Assembly (NCBI GenBank): GCA_013396915.1
Contig: VWZL01000192.1
Location: forward strand, 62,001 to 126,000
Direction: 5' to 3'
Source: Stercorarius parasiticus
Lineage: Eukaryota; Chordata; Aves; Charadriiformes; Stercorariidae
DNA: 64,000 nt
Position numbers and translations under genes: made by a program. The notes beneath the pieces are model-generated. The model was given only the letters and a program-made list of their open reading frames with translations. It ran no database searches and was not told the DNA's origin. Shown one piece after another: positions 22,646 to 35,707 of the stretch. Numbering within the stretch: the first letter of the stretch is position 1; the number at the start of each line of letters is the position of its first letter.

Positions 22646-24829
22646 AGGTGCACTTACAACAAAATCTTTTGCGATTCAGGCACTGAAAAAAAACCCAAAA
22701 TGAGCTGTAATTACCTGCACCACCTTATTTTGTTCTTTACAAATTAAATGAGCCCCTCCCAAAAAGATGTGAGTAAATTTGGGGTAGGGGGAAGAGGATA
22801 TGTAAAGGGTTAAAGCAAATCTATCAGGATGACACGGTTGAAATGGTCCCGTGTGCTCTGTAGGTAGTTCTTGAGCATGCACAGCAATAAAAGGAGGCAG
22901 AAGGCAGCAGTGGAAATCTAGTTGAAAACAAGTGTAGTGGGAAGGGAGTTTTGGCAAGTAATAGACAGCACGAAAAGGTCACACAAGCTTGTGTGGGTGG
23001 TGGAAGACACCACAGAGACTAGCACCCTCACAGAGGTATAGGGGTGATATTTATCACTAGACTCTGTAAGTACCAAAACAAAGACACAAAAGGGGACAAA
23101 GGGGATTGACTGTTTCAGAAGATAAAATCAAGTGCAGAACAGAGGGAGAAAAAGGGACCCGGCACTGAGGTGGGAGTTGCAAGGTGCCTTTAAAATAAAC
23201 AGGGAACCCTCTTCAGTGAAGGGACATCAAGGACCTCTGGTGGCATAGCCACAATGATAGATGAAGGATATGGTAGGTCTGGCCTTTTGTCCCTTGGAGT
23301 CAAGGAAAAAAAATCTGTTTCCTTGGGATTGGACCTCACTGGATTATAATGCACCATTTAAAATACCTGTAAAATAAGTGATGAAATGTTCCTTCACCTA
23401 ATTTTACAGAAGATCCTTCAGTTTTAGTTAATCTACTATTAGAAGAGTCAGATACATTTTGATCACTGCTGATAGAGGGATAGAGACAATAATACTCAAA
23501 AATCAAAGGCACAATATAAACAGATTTCAGGCAGAGTTTTGTGTACAATTATTTTTGACAGTGTTAAACAGAAATCAGAATCTGATACAAACGGTGCTCA
23601 AATCCGCTGTTCATGTGTTGAGGGACAAGTTTTTCATGTGTTGTATGAATCTAGAAATGCCACAATATAGCACACAGCCTCTAGCCTTTGTCCAGTTCAG
23701 TTCCAATCTTGGACTGTTCCATGGGCAAGGCAGTACCTGTGGCATGGGGACTGAGCTCATGGCCTGCATCTAGTGACCTTCTACCAGCCTTATGGGTCCT
23801 TTCTGCCAACCTAGAGAGTGCACTGAAGCCCAACGGTGAAAACGACATGAACTTCTGCTTAAATCTGAAATCCCATACTGTTGCATTAGGTAACCAGGCT
23901 CTTGGCTCCTCTGCTATAATCTGGAAGAAACCCCTTTTGAAGTCAGGGCAAGTCCTCACTGAACTTCAGTGAAGAAGAGCTTTCCAGTCATCTGAATGGC
24001 ATGTCCTAGTAGGGAGTGATGAGCTGTGGGCAGATGCCTGTCAGTGGGACACTGGCCCTGAAAATTTAGAAAGAATAGTTGAGACTCACGTTGCTGAGTG
24101 CTTTATTTGTGCTTACTTTCACTCTGAGGCAACAGTAGGCTTATGGGTCATAGGTTGACTATGAGCTCTCTGCTTCACGGCCTGTGTATCATTTTCATAA
24201 TACAAGAAGTTATTAGGATGGATGTTTTTGTTTTTTTCCCCTCTCAACTAATCCAAGTGTTTCATTGGATCTTTTAATTCTAAATGACTGTCTTCCTCAA
24301 GGAATCATCAAGGGACATTTCCAGCAAAGACCAAGTTCCTTAACTAACATGTACAGGGAAAAATCAAATGTTGTTTATGGAGCTACCAGCCATATAGCAC
24401 AGCAGGGGCTGGCCCTAGAGGCTTCTGAGCCCAAAGCATTAATGGAGAAGCAAGTTCTGTGGCTATTGCAGAGGAATTATATTAATAAAAGTATTTCAGA
24501 AAATTCTGGATTCCTTCCAGTCAGATGGATATTTTTATTATGTTTAAATACTCATGTCAGGGTCTCATTTACTGCAGACTTTTAGGAGAGCAAGGGGCAT
24601 TCCTGAATGTCACGTTCCGTATTTTTCCATTCTGTCTCAGACACATTTGATTTAATTTAATCAAAGGAGACACTGTTCTCCACAAAAGTAAGTCTACTGT
24701 CACTTTTCTACAATACTGTGTTTCCTTTTTTCCCTTCTAAATAACAAGAATATCTACCCCCTCTTTAGAGACTTCTATGAGGCAGTCTGAAGGACTAACT
24801 GGAGGAACAAGATGGTGACTACACTTGGC
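22646..24829. other. Unique non-coding stretch
   Basis: No gene or transposon recognised. The frames around 23459-23972 on both strands overlap and show no domain. Confidence 0.5.
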
Positions 24830-24835
24830 AGGTGG

Positions 24836-24960
24836 GGCACTGAGGCAGAGGGAATTGATTTATTCAGAATCACCCAACAGTCAACCCCTAAAGCAGAGTT
24901 GGGGACAGGATCCAAACCTCCAAAATCTCAGGGTAATGAGTGTGCACATAAGTCCCATCT
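24836..24960 (-). mobile_element. MIR-like SINE, antisense
   Basis: The plus strand reads GGGCACTGAGGCAGAGGG, then AGAATCACCCAACAG, then GAGTTGGGGACAGGATCCAA and ACCTCC. This is the reverse complement of the MIR order (gene-like head, CCTTGGGCAAGTCA core, GCCTCAGTTTCC). Confidence 0.55.
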
Positions 24961-25749
24961 GAGCTCAAAGCCAAGGGGAGGCTAGTTTTCACGGATTTTA
25001 ACTAGAACAGTGTGTTTTCGACATAAACTGCTTCTTCAGGTTATTAGTTCTCTCTAACAGTAGAAGAAACTCTTAGAATTTAGAGTTCCCCTGATAGGTC
25101 AGTGTATAGAGTATAATGCCTATGTACATGTGCGTTTTAAGCTGGATGGGTCACTAGGGACTCCCAAATTTGGTTTCAGCAGCTGTTTCCTTCTCTCCTC
25201 AGACTGAGGGAAGACGCTGTCCCGTGAAGTCACCTGATGAATGGATGGGTCTTTTTTAGGTCAGACCCCATGCAAAGACTGGGGACTCTCTTCCACTTCA
25301 TATAACACAATGCAGAAACTCATCTTTTCAGCCGTGCCATTCACACTGGATCTTTTGGGGATTGAGGGGTTGTCATTTCCCCTCTTGGATTTCTGTATCA
25401 GAAAACTGTGGATAGAGACATTCTTCTTAAAACAATATGAACTCTACAGGTAAAAAGCCCTGCATATGAAAGATAAACATTTCAACTGTGTGGATTCCAG
25501 TACTCTTAAATACTATGTATTCCAATTTCAGGAGCGTCTTTTTCTTATGTAGCAGAGCCAGACAGAAGAAATTACTCCCATTGTGTGGGGAATTCCAGCA
25601 TTTTAAAATTTGTTTTGGTAATTAGAAGTTGTGATATTTCATGGAATGGAAAGTCTAAGCTCTTTTAAGAGAAACACAGAAACACACTTATCAAAAGGGA
25701 GGTCATTAGCCTGAACTACTTGGCACAGGTGGGGACTCAGCTGGCCTGA

Positions 25750-26232
25750 GGTATGTAGTCCTGACCACCACACTTTAAAAAAAGTAATAAACCATTTGGA
25801 AAGCATCCAGAGGAGAGTAACACGAAGGAGAAGAGGTTTAAGAAAACATGACCTATAATGAAAAGTTGAAGGAATTGAGTTTGTTTAGTCTAGAAAAGCA
25901 GCAAGGGAAGGGAGGCATGACAAGAGTCTTCAAACATATAATAGTTTTTTTAAAAGAGGACAGTGATCAATTGTTCTCTGTGTCCACTGCTGGTAGGACA
26001 AGAAGAAATGGGCTTAATTTGCAATAAGAAGAGTTTTACATTAGTTACCACAAAATCCTTCTAACTCTTTGGATAGGAACAACACTACCTCGGTGGGCTG
26101 CAGAACCATTACCACTGGACATTTGTTAAAGCAAGTTAGACACGAAGCTGTAAAGGATGATTTAGAAATATCTGATGTCATATCAGAGCAAAGGGTCAGG
26201 TTGGAAGTCCTCTTGAAGTGCTTGCCACTTTA
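25750..26232 (+). mobile_element. Old CR1 LINE, 3' ORF2 part
   Basis: Plus-strand, strongly diverged CR1. The order GGAAAGCATCCAGAGGAGAG, AAAACATGACCTATAATGAA, GAGTTTGTTTAGTCTAGAAA, AGGACAAGAAGAAATGGGCT and TGGGCTGCAGAACC follows the C-terminal ORF2 of the old CR1 type shared with turtles and crocodilians. All frames carry many stops. The terminal octamer tail is not recognisable. Confidence 0.85.
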
Positions 26233-28394
26233 CTCTCCCATCCTGCTGTAAAGTGCTTTATCTTGGTAATGCCCACACATTGTCCTAGAAATCACAGAGT
26301 ACATAAAACTTCCTATGTAATTGTGTACTGCCATTCTAATTAATGAAGAATATTTGCAAAATTTTAATACTAAAGGTCAAAATAAGGAAAAAAAATAAAG
26401 CAAAAAAGTCCAAACAAAGTAAAGAGAGAAGGTCAAACTAAATATTCCATTTCATCTTGAAGCTTTCTTGAAACGTCGCCAACAAGAATATTATCACAGT
26501 TGACTGGCTCCTAAGAAACATCTTGCTTTTGATAAATCAGCTTTTTCTGATAGAAAGCTGTATAATCTAAAGAATATTAACCAACACCAGTGCATCAGGA
26601 GGGCTGATGGACCTTTAAAACCCTGATGGATTTTACTCTAGCTATGTATAAAGAATATATTTTTAGCAAAACTTCACTTCCCGCATGGTGGATTTGGGAT
26701 GGGTAATGGTATTTATAGTACAGCCCTTTTTTTCAGAGCTTATGAAGGGCACTTCTTGCAGGGGAGTATCTGTGGACAGATGAGGAGACTTCTCCTCACT
26801 CCTGTTGGAGTTTCAAAGCTGAAGATAATGAAAGCTTGGCAGCAGCTGAAGGAAGCTGAGCAGCTGAGGGGAACCAGAGAAGTTATCATGCCTCTAAGTG
26901 GGATTTAATGTGTGAGGGGTGATCCAGGCTCTGATAATTTCTGTATGCTTCGAAGTGGAAAAAAAAAAAAAGCCTAAAAAGTTGCAGAGAATAAAGACCT
27001 AATTATCTCCGTCTTCTAAGCCTCGCTGCAAGTTGCATGGAAATTCCTTTTGGGTCAGAGAAGTGCAATTACTCAGTAATCTGTGGGGAGATGTCATCCT
27101 ATAATCACCTGATATTTGTTTACCAACAGTTCTCATTAAATTTCCCTTAATTAAGAAGCAGTTACCTTGTATTTAGGGCCCTGTGATTGTCATTGACACT
27201 TTCTGAGAGTGAAAGTTGCTCTAGCTTGTAGAAGTGGATGTGTGCCTGTTAAAACCATGTACGTTGACCTGGGGGTGAAAGATGGACCTTGTGGACCAAG
27301 GCTTCCTATATGTCTTGGGATTCTCAGGCTTTTGACAACACAAGGCTTTATTTTTCTGTCACTACAACCATTTCGTGGAAAAGACCTTGCCCCCTTGCAG
27401 TTTCAGAGTCTCTGTGATGTGATAACATACTTTGAGGCTGGGTTTTTAAAGGGATTTGAGTTAGATGAGACCATGCTCATCCTTGGAAATGGACAGCATG
27501 GGGATATTACAGCCCAACACCCAAGTGCTGATCCTTCAGTGTGGAGATGCTTTTACAGACATCCATGGGGAGTCCCTGAGAGGTGCATGAGCAGCTGGAG
27601 CAACTCCTTGAGGAAGGGACACTAGACCTGTGCTGCACAGACCCTGCTACCAGTGGCACCATTGCAAGCGTCTGGGCTGTTACTATTACATAGTGACACC
27701 CCATGGGTATTGCGCATACGGAAGAGAAGTTGCAAGAGAAGCTGGTGAGGAAGAACTGACCAAGAGAGTGTATGGTGCAAAACTAATTTTTTTTTTATCA
27801 AAACCTTGAAGAGAATGTTAACTAAAACTTTGGGCTCCTGTCATGTGCCCAAGAACTGTAACAACAGCAAAGGAGATGGGCACACACAACTTATGCAGAC
27901 ACCCTTCTGGAGAAACTATTTTATTCTTTTGACTGCAGTAAAAAACCCCCAAGTGTGGCTGAATGTTGGATGTATAACCCCCAAAGCAAATAATTCATAA
28001 AGAATGCCCTAGACCTTTTTAATTCATTCCGTGTTGTCTCTGTATGGCAGGATGTCTAGAGGCCAAATACTGTTCTCCATAATGTTGGTGCAATCCCATT
28101 GATACATTGATTTCAGGAGGTCACACCAGATTATCATAATGGCTCCTTCAGGCCGTAAAAATCTATGAATACGAAAGCATGGGAGAGCAAGTTGAGGAGA
28201 ATGCAGAAAACTTAACTTTGTATTTTTGTGTGGAGGAGACAGGGGAGTATGAGGGACTGTAATGCAATAGACACAGGGCCTTTTGATCATGAATATGAAT
28301 ACTTTTCAGGTTGGTACCTGTTGTAAGCTGCTACTATTTGATGGCTCTAGAGTAGTTTATGTGAATCCAGCTGGCAGTCTCTGTACAATTCCTT
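26233..28394. other. Unique non-coding stretch
   Basis: No gene recognised. A block at 26990-27205 looks like a possible conserved element. The plus-strand frame at 27209-27622 (138 codons) has no recognisable domain and is consistent with chance. Confidence 0.5.
26990..27205. promoter_or_regulatory. Possible conserved non-coding block
   Basis: Non-repetitive sequence with several compact motifs: GCAATTACTCAGTAATC, a FOX-like TGTTTAC and CTTAATTAAG. Such density is typical of conserved enhancers but is not proof. No promoter is visible. Confidence 0.2.
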
Positions 28395-28455
28395 GGAGCT
28401 AAAAGTCTAGTGAAGTCAATGAAGAGGCTTCATTGACTTCAACAGGTCTCAAATC
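28395..28455. repeat. Palindromic repeat with perfect 14-bp stem
   Basis: TGAAGTCAATGAAG (28411-28424) and CTTCATTGACTTCA (28428-28441) are exact reverse complements with a 3-bp loop. The GAAGTCAATG...CATTGACTTC core matches the palindromic family seen at 11382-11452, so this is probably the central part of an old copy. Confidence 0.7.
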
Positions 28456-28460
28456 CGTCC

Positions 28461-31400
28461 CTCAATGGATAAATGCTCACAACAACATTAAACTGTCCAC
28501 TATATGATGCCTCCTGCATTCAATTTAACCTTCACATCTTCTCCCCTCCAACACAACCCAGCTTTATCTGAATATCTGCTTTGAAAAACCGGGAGAAACA
28601 ATGGTGCCCTTTTAAAAATTGGCTTTCAAATGGGTACCACTATAATAAAAGATTGACACTCTCTAAAAACAAATGTTGCAGTGAGAACCAATTGTATTTC
28701 CTCCATAAAAGTCTCTTAAATACCCACATCCCTTCCCCAGGGACAAGTTTTCCATAAACAGGCAACATTCTTTTGTTGTTGTTGTACTTTTAACAGTCTT
28801 GTACAGTATCTTGTCAAGATGTCATCAATACAATTGCTTTGACATTTTTAGTGCAGCATTTGGAAAGCAGATTGGGTTTTTCAGTCTGGCAAGCCAATAT
28901 AAGTCAGTCTCCAATACTTAATTTCTCTATGAGATCCTTCACTTCTATTATAAACAGATCCAGCAGTTGAGAGATAAATTTCTTGGTAACAGTTTGGACT
29001 TTTTTATGAACCACCTGCAAGTTTTCTGCAAACAACATGTTTTATGGGAGCTCAAGGCAATGTTCACCCATCAAGACCTGACAGTAAGAAGTGGATGAAT
29101 GAGGCCTTATCTCAGCCACACATGTAACCTTCTGTGTCCCCTGGCTTGACCTCCCTCTGCACTCATTTATGAAAATGATTCATCTTTAAAGAGCTTCCTC
29201 GCTCTGCCTGGAGGCTGTAGATCTTTCTGCACTGGACTTGTGTAGGCTGAGGTTATAAACTTCAGCATGGAAGGCATACAGAGGGGCTTAATTTTGAACA
29301 TTAGGGAAAAAAAAGAATGTGTACACTGTGTACACACTTAAAGAGGCAGGTTAAAATACAGACAGTTAAAAAAAACTCTTTTTGTGAATACTGAGAATTT
29401 TAAAAAGGGGGTGGCTGAAAAAGTGGGTCTCATTGATGTCATGTTAGATTTTTGTTTAAGAACAAAATAATTTTTTGAAAGCTATTTGTTCTTATTATTT
29501 ATGCTTCTTGCTTTATGTGTGTTTTTTTCTGGAGTGTAATGAATATAAAATAATGCATTTCTAATCAATATTACTTCCCGGATCTTAGACATTCACACTA
29601 GGATATACCCTAAATTCAACAATTGGGGAGGAGAAGCACAGTCTTTCATGACAAAATAATCTCTTGTAGTAGTGTAAATAATATTTCTAAAAGTCAGCAA
29701 AAAAGCATTCTAATGGATTTTTAGCGGTATTTAAATTTCTGCAATACTAAACTTTAATGTGTTAGTGAAAAACTTCACCATGTCTCAGACTTCTTTTTGC
29801 TACAGGAAGTAAACTTCTACTTTTCTCAGCAAACCTGAACATACGAGAATTAGCAGTAAAATTAACCTTTAAAAAATAAAAGCTGGTGTCAGCTTCTGAG
29901 TTAAGCTATGTGTTTGGGTTTCTTAGGGTAGAATAGTTTTGGTATTAGTTTAGGATTTGTCTTTTATATAAACAAGCTACCCAAACTGTAATCTGAAATG
30001 CTTGATCATCCATGCAGGGAAAAAATAACCCCTCACCTATACTAGGAGATCATTTAAGCCTGAGCGCATTTATTGAGCTGGGCAGAAGCTGGGTTAGAGC
30101 CTGATTCCACTTCGCTTGGAGGTGAAGCTTGCTCTTCAGGGCATGCATGAGCAAAAAGTTCTGCCAATACAGTTGATCCCGGCACAGTGTCCTTTAAACA
30201 GTTTCTTTCTTGAGGTCCAGGCAAACCTTCCGACCACTAGCGCAACAGAGAGACACAGAGTCCAAGAGAGTCTCAGCACGAAAGCCCTTGAGCTGTGTTC
30301 TCAGAAAGACATAGGTGAGGACAGATGCTAGCTGGTCATGCTCATATGGATGGAACTTCTCTGTGGAAATACTCATCTTCAGGTCAGGCAGACCCAGCAG
30401 CCAATAACTTGGATGTTGCTGAGTAAAACAAATCCCTGGAAATCTTGCTGAGTTTGTTGTGAGATACTGGACATGGGCCTGAGAGCAAAACACTAGCATG
30501 GAAAGCATCTGCCCTCACTGACTTCATGTTCACAATAATCATTGTCTTCACCACAAACATGTACTCCATGAAACAAGAAAATTGTGGTTAGCCTCACAGC
30601 CTAGCATCAAGGAGCTTTCTGAGGAAAAATAAAAAGATTACAGGAATGTTATACTTATCTCCTAATCAGGTAATATAAATCCTAGAAATTCACAGTTTAT
30701 GTTAAAAAAGGGTTCCGGACATCTCTCAGTATGGAAAAGAAGTTCCCCTATACAACCTCCACTCTGAAGTGATGCAGTGAAGTAAACATGCCATGCTGGT
30801 GGAGTGTTTACTGTTCTAGAATAAATAGGACATGCAACACATCTGTGTGCACCGCAGCACTTCCTACAAAGTGTAGAAGCATCACAGGCAGTCGTAACAC
30901 TAATGCCTTTCACCATCCGATCATCTCAAAACTCGTGCTGTTTTTTTTTGTTCCCCCTACATGACTAAAGTTTTACAGATCTTGATTTAATTGTAATCAC
31001 AGCCATTAAATCCTTTTGATTCTGGTGAGAGCACTGGCCAGTAGCTCAGAGAGCTTTTCTTACTCTCCCTTGATTATCTCTCAATGTCAATACAGTGCAC
31101 TTCTAACCCCTACAATCCTTTTTTGCTGAGCATTTTTAAGTCAACAAGCTGTGTTCAGACATGTTGTATGGATGTAGCACTAAAGACACCTGAAAAATAA
31201 CTCATAAGCTTGTGTAGGATAGTGTGTTGGACTGCAGCGATATGATCTGAGGTCCTGCAAAAGCTATCACCACATTAATGTCAGCTCTATTATGGTTCTG
31301 AGCACAGCTGGGTCAACTGGATGTGGACACTCTCTCCTTTGACCCTTAGACAGCCCTTTTGTCTCCTATTTTGAAGTAGTCTCTGTATCTCTGATCATCC

Positions 31401-34400
31401 AAGTAGCTCTTCTCTATGTCACATAATGTATAGTCATGTTTCTAAACGTGGGGTGATTGTGGTTATACACATCCAGAATATCCAAGTGAAGTTGTCTTTA
31501 AATATACAATGCAAGCTATTTTTCCCACCCTCATAAATCACCAAGGACCTTTAACAGTTTTTGTTGAAATCCTGTGAAGTTGAAGATACTTTAGGGGGAG
31601 TTTGTTGCTGCGCTTTTTGTTTGGTTTGTGTTTTTGCAAAATCATTACTGAACATAAATCTCAGATTCTTCTTGATGAGTCTGCGAATACCACCAGTTGA
31701 CCAGGGAAAGACTGTGCTTATGACACTTGATTGGGCACATCTAATATGCTTAAGAGAAGGGAACATTGAACATGTTTGATTCAACCAGTCCCTGTGAAGA
31801 ATTGAGTGCCAGCTGGGGGGAGGGAAGGACAGAGACAGACAGACGACAGAGCTCTCATCTGTAAAAGATAATAAACAGCATGCCTGCGGAGCAAGAAGGT
31901 TGCCAGCTTTAGCAGATCAAATGTATCTGAGTTGTGTTAAATAAAATAAACTGATTCAGAGAGGCTGCAGATATTAAAGTTCCTGGATACAAATGAATAA
32001 GGATTAAAGCTCTATTCTATTATATTATTTTCTATTCTAATCTATTCTAGCTCTTCTGTCACTAGTGAGGTATCAAAGATCCACATCTACCTAAGGACTT
32101 GCATAGCACAGCATTGAATTTAGTACCTTTAATTCCTTGGAGCTTTGTTGATATTGCCCATTTTAGGCAAGTAAGCTTCTTATGCAATACATGGGGCACC
32201 AAGCACTTCCAAAAGGGTTTAGCATGTGGCAGCACAAGAAAAAAGCCCAGTCTGATAGCAAAAAAGCCAAGGATAGGTGTAAGGCTTTGTATTCTTTTCT
32301 TCGTCGGAAGTCAGGTGCCCAGCTACAGACTGGAGGCAGATACCATCTTTCATTCAGGTTTCGTAGCCCACTTAGTCCCTGCACTATGTCTCCAACAGCC
32401 AGTTGAAACACTCACTTGGTACCTTGGAGACTCTTTTTCAGATCTTCCTGGTCTTACTGGAAGAGATCTGTGTCTCCCACTTGAATGGATTAAAAGTTCA
32501 AATACAGTCATGCTGTCTCATTTGGACATTTTATCCAAAGGTGGAACACAGAAAATACCGATGACCAGAGGAATCTCTGCATTTGTGGCTTTACTATTTT
32601 CTCAAGAGGTGAAAAACCTAGATTCAGTTCCTTCAGTGCCCATTAGGAATACTGGTGTTTTGAACTGAGGTCATTCCTAGACCTAGACCACCTAGACCAT
32701 TCCTAGACATTTAATCACCAACTACTGAGATTACTTGCCCAGAGCAGGTTTTGCTCTGAGGAACAGAAGATAACTGAATGATTTCTATATCTTCCTGCCT
32801 CTAGATGCTGATTTCCTCACAGGCATCGAGATCTCGGTTTGTGCCTAGAGCACTAGAGCATCAATGAATTTGTGAGTGATTTGCAACACTGTAAGAAGCA
32901 GCACTCTCTCTTCCAGAATTGGGATAGTGCTGCCCAGTGGCTATTTCAGTGCTTGCAAACATGCAGGCAAAGAGCTTGTGATGCCTTTGAATCACCAAAC
33001 ATATCCTCTGAGTGGTGTTTGGCAGCAGGAATAGCGTGACAGAGAGGACAACAGCCACAGGGCCTTTCTTTGGGCACAGGCATATTTTCTGGCTGTTTCA
33101 CGTTTCACAGAATGCCAGACCTTAATGATGGCAAGAACCTGGATGGCCACTGAATGAGTTTCCTATGCCTGATTGCCACACAGGCTGTGAGTTTTCACCC
33201 TATTTTGTTTAGATAGCTGCCTCTGATCATCTAAACTTTCTTATTTATTGGCATGCTGACAGCATGCCAGTGGCAAGACAACTCCCTCCAGGAGTTCCCA
33301 TCATTTGGAGCACAGCTTCCTCCCTCTCCACCTACTGCAGCTATTAGGCACATTCAATATACACCCAGGCATGCATGCACTAAAATACCTAGGTGAACCC
33401 AAGGAGCAGCCAACTCTGAATACAAAAGAGGCCTCCAAATAATAATACCCGTGGAGCCTGAAGAGTTGCCTTCCTTGCCCAAAAGGCCTTTTACGGGTGC
33501 TGGGAAGGGAGGGGGAATGGCTTTTGAAACCCCAGGTTAAATCCTGCAGTGGAGATTTTAATTTCTGAGTGCCTCCACACTTTTGAGGTGGGATACCTGC
33601 AATGGGCCTGAAGCTAAGCTTCCTCTTCAGCTGTTACATCCCACAGGAGGGGGGTGTACATCTCTCAGCCAGACTTAATTTTGCAGTAGGTCTCTGACTC
33701 CCTACCACCAAAGTGTTAATCTAGCCCACAAAAATGGGTAAGCCTGCGGGACTGAGAGCTGGCTAACAAGGTTTTTAGCCTGCACAGATGCAGGAGTACT
33801 TCAGTGCAGGACAGGACTTGTTCCTTGCATTAACTCTCCTCAAACCCAGCTGCTAGGAATTGGAAGGAGTGAGGGGGGATATTTTTCCCTCCAAGGCTTG
33901 TTCAAATGGAGGGATCTCAGGTAAAGCACCAGGAGGTGCTTTGCAGGATGGAGGCACTTTTCCCTAACTTCTCTTCACTTCTCCTCATTACCAGGCAAGC
34001 TTCTAGTCAGGGAGGCATGGTAGGCTTGCCAAGTGCCAGAAGTAACAGGAATAAAATACTTGGGGGATTTCCCAGCCAATTTTCACAGAGCCACGCATCC
34101 CAAATGATGTGTTTCTACTTCTGAATCACTAACTATTTAGGACTGCGTTGGTTATTTGGACAGCCCATTTACCCAGAGAGGTAAAGAGCTGAGAGAGGCA
34201 CCACACTTTTTTGCACAAGCCTGCCCATATCACCAACTGGAGCATAAGGAGGAGAGATGCCTCTGAAAGGCCACTGCACCCTCCTCTCTCACAGGCAGCC
34301 AGCAAGCTTCAATTTTCTGTACCTTCCAGGCAGAAAATTGGGAAGCTAAACTGCCTCAAAATAAAAGTATTTAGCAATACACCCATTTTCAGATTACTGC

Positions 34401-34485
34401 TCTAAGTTGGAGAAAGAGAATTAAGAAGTGAATGGCATGTCTACCAGTGGCCATAACTTAATCTGCTTCCTGAATAAGACAGCTG
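28461..34485. other. Long unique non-coding stretch
   Basis: About 6 kb without a recognised gene or transposon. The longest plus-strand frame (32099-32665, 189 codons) has no signal peptide, domain or repeat and overlaps an 82-codon antisense frame. A GTGTACAC tandem palindrome lies at 29319-29338. An exon-like interval at 30221-30314 was weighed and rejected. Confidence 0.5.
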
Positions 34486-34965
34486 TATGAAATAAGGACA
34501 TAAAAAGAATTGTGCCAGCTATACAAGGATCCATCTAACACATCTACCTGTTCCTGACAAGGGCCAACAATGAATACATGCTTGGGGAAAAGTAAAATAG
34601 CAAAGTGAGACTTCCTCAGAGCACTCTCCCAACATCTTGAGATTTGCATTTCAGCATCTTCCGGAGCCAGAGGTAATGTCTTTGTATTTAATAGCGCTTG
34701 AAGAATTCTTCTTTCATGAACTTGTCCAGTCCTTTTTGAACCCATGTAAATTTACAGCATCCACAACATCCTGTGGCAAGGAGTTCCAACGCTTAATTAT
34801 ACATTGTATGAAGAATCATTTCCCTTTGTTTGTTTTGAACTCATCTCCTCCGTGTTTCATTTGATGTCCCCTTGCTCTTGTTTTGGAAGAGACAGAGAAC
34901 AATTGCTCTTAATTTCCATGGCTCTTTGATTTGATAGACCTCTGTCATCTACCCCTCATTCACAA
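34486..34965 (-). mobile_element. Ancient CR1/L3-like LINE 3' end
   Basis: The plus strand reads CATAAAAAGAATTGTGCCAG, AAGGATCCATCTAACACA and CCTGTTCCTGACAAGGGCCA. It continues through GTCCAGTCCTTTTTGAACCC, CCACAACATCCTGTGGCAAG and TTTGATAGACCTCTGTCATC. This is the antisense outline of a deeply old CR1/L3-type 3' region shared across amniotes. The left edge is the sense 3' end and the right edge is the truncated 5' side. Coding capacity is gone. Confidence 0.85.
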
Positions 34966-35640
34966 TCTGGCCCTTAATGAGCAATCTAAGGTTATCACTC
35001 TGACTCTTGATTGCTTAAGGTTTTTCTTCCCACTTAATGGGAATCCACATTGGGCAGAGAGAAGTGAAAGGGTTTTTAGAATGAGGAAGAGTAAAATGTC
35101 TGGGTGGATTTGTAATATCAGTAACCACCACCATTTACAGAGAACAATCTTTGATCTGCGGGTACTTGGGAAATTCCTCTCAACCATCTGTCTGAGGAAT
35201 TATGAAGGAGTTCCCTGTCTTGCAAGTATGCTGCAAAAGCAATCAGAGGATAACACCACATCTAAATCTGCTTATCAAAACCACTATCAGGAAGAGATGA
35301 CACAAATACACTATATGTTTACCGAAAGATCAGTTCTCTTTGTTAACTTTTGGTTCAAATTATAAAGCCGGTAGACATTTAACATGTTATCTCATTGAGA
35401 TATCAGTGATACTGTATTACAACATTACAGAGAGCTTTATAGACTAGTGACAAGAAGCTGAGAGTTTCTCAACTGACATATTATTATCTAATGTGCTTGA
35501 TGTGCCAAAAATTGCTTCTCTACATGGATGAACTGAAAGCACAGAAAGAGAAACAGAAAATACCTGAAGTATTTTGCAGGAAGGAGGAAAAGGTAATATT
35601 TATAGCAGAGGTTGTTTTTAGAAAAATATCTCTGGAAAAT

Positions 35641-35707
35641 AATAAATCACTATCAGAACCTTGTTTTAATAATAAACCACTATCAGAACCTTGTTTTAAT
35701 AATAAAC
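35641..35707 (+). repeat. 30-bp tandem duplication
   Basis: Two adjacent 30-bp units (35641-35670 and 35671-35700) differ at one base (AATAAATCAC versus AATAAACCAC) and are followed by the first 7 bases of a third unit. The period equals ten codons and keeps a short plus-strand frame open, but no gene is supported. It looks like a recent slippage duplication and may be length-polymorphic. Confidence 0.95.

Noticed and set aside
27209..27625. 138-codon plus-strand open frame
   Set aside because: No domain or family resemblance; chance-length frame.
30221..30314. Exon-like interval ending at GTGAGG
   Set aside because: The acceptor (CTTGAGGTCCAG) is weakened by purines, there is no clear branch site, and the 94-bp length would need an unseen partner phase.
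32099..32668. 189-codon plus-strand open frame
   Set aside because: Longest frame outside repeats and the gap, but no domain, signal peptide, transmembrane pattern or splice context, and an antisense frame overlaps it. In 64 kb of six-frame AT-rich sequence a frame near this length is not surprising.
33100..33180. CACAGAATGCCAGACC resembling a CR1 tail start
   Set aside because: The sequence after it does not follow any CR1 3' end.
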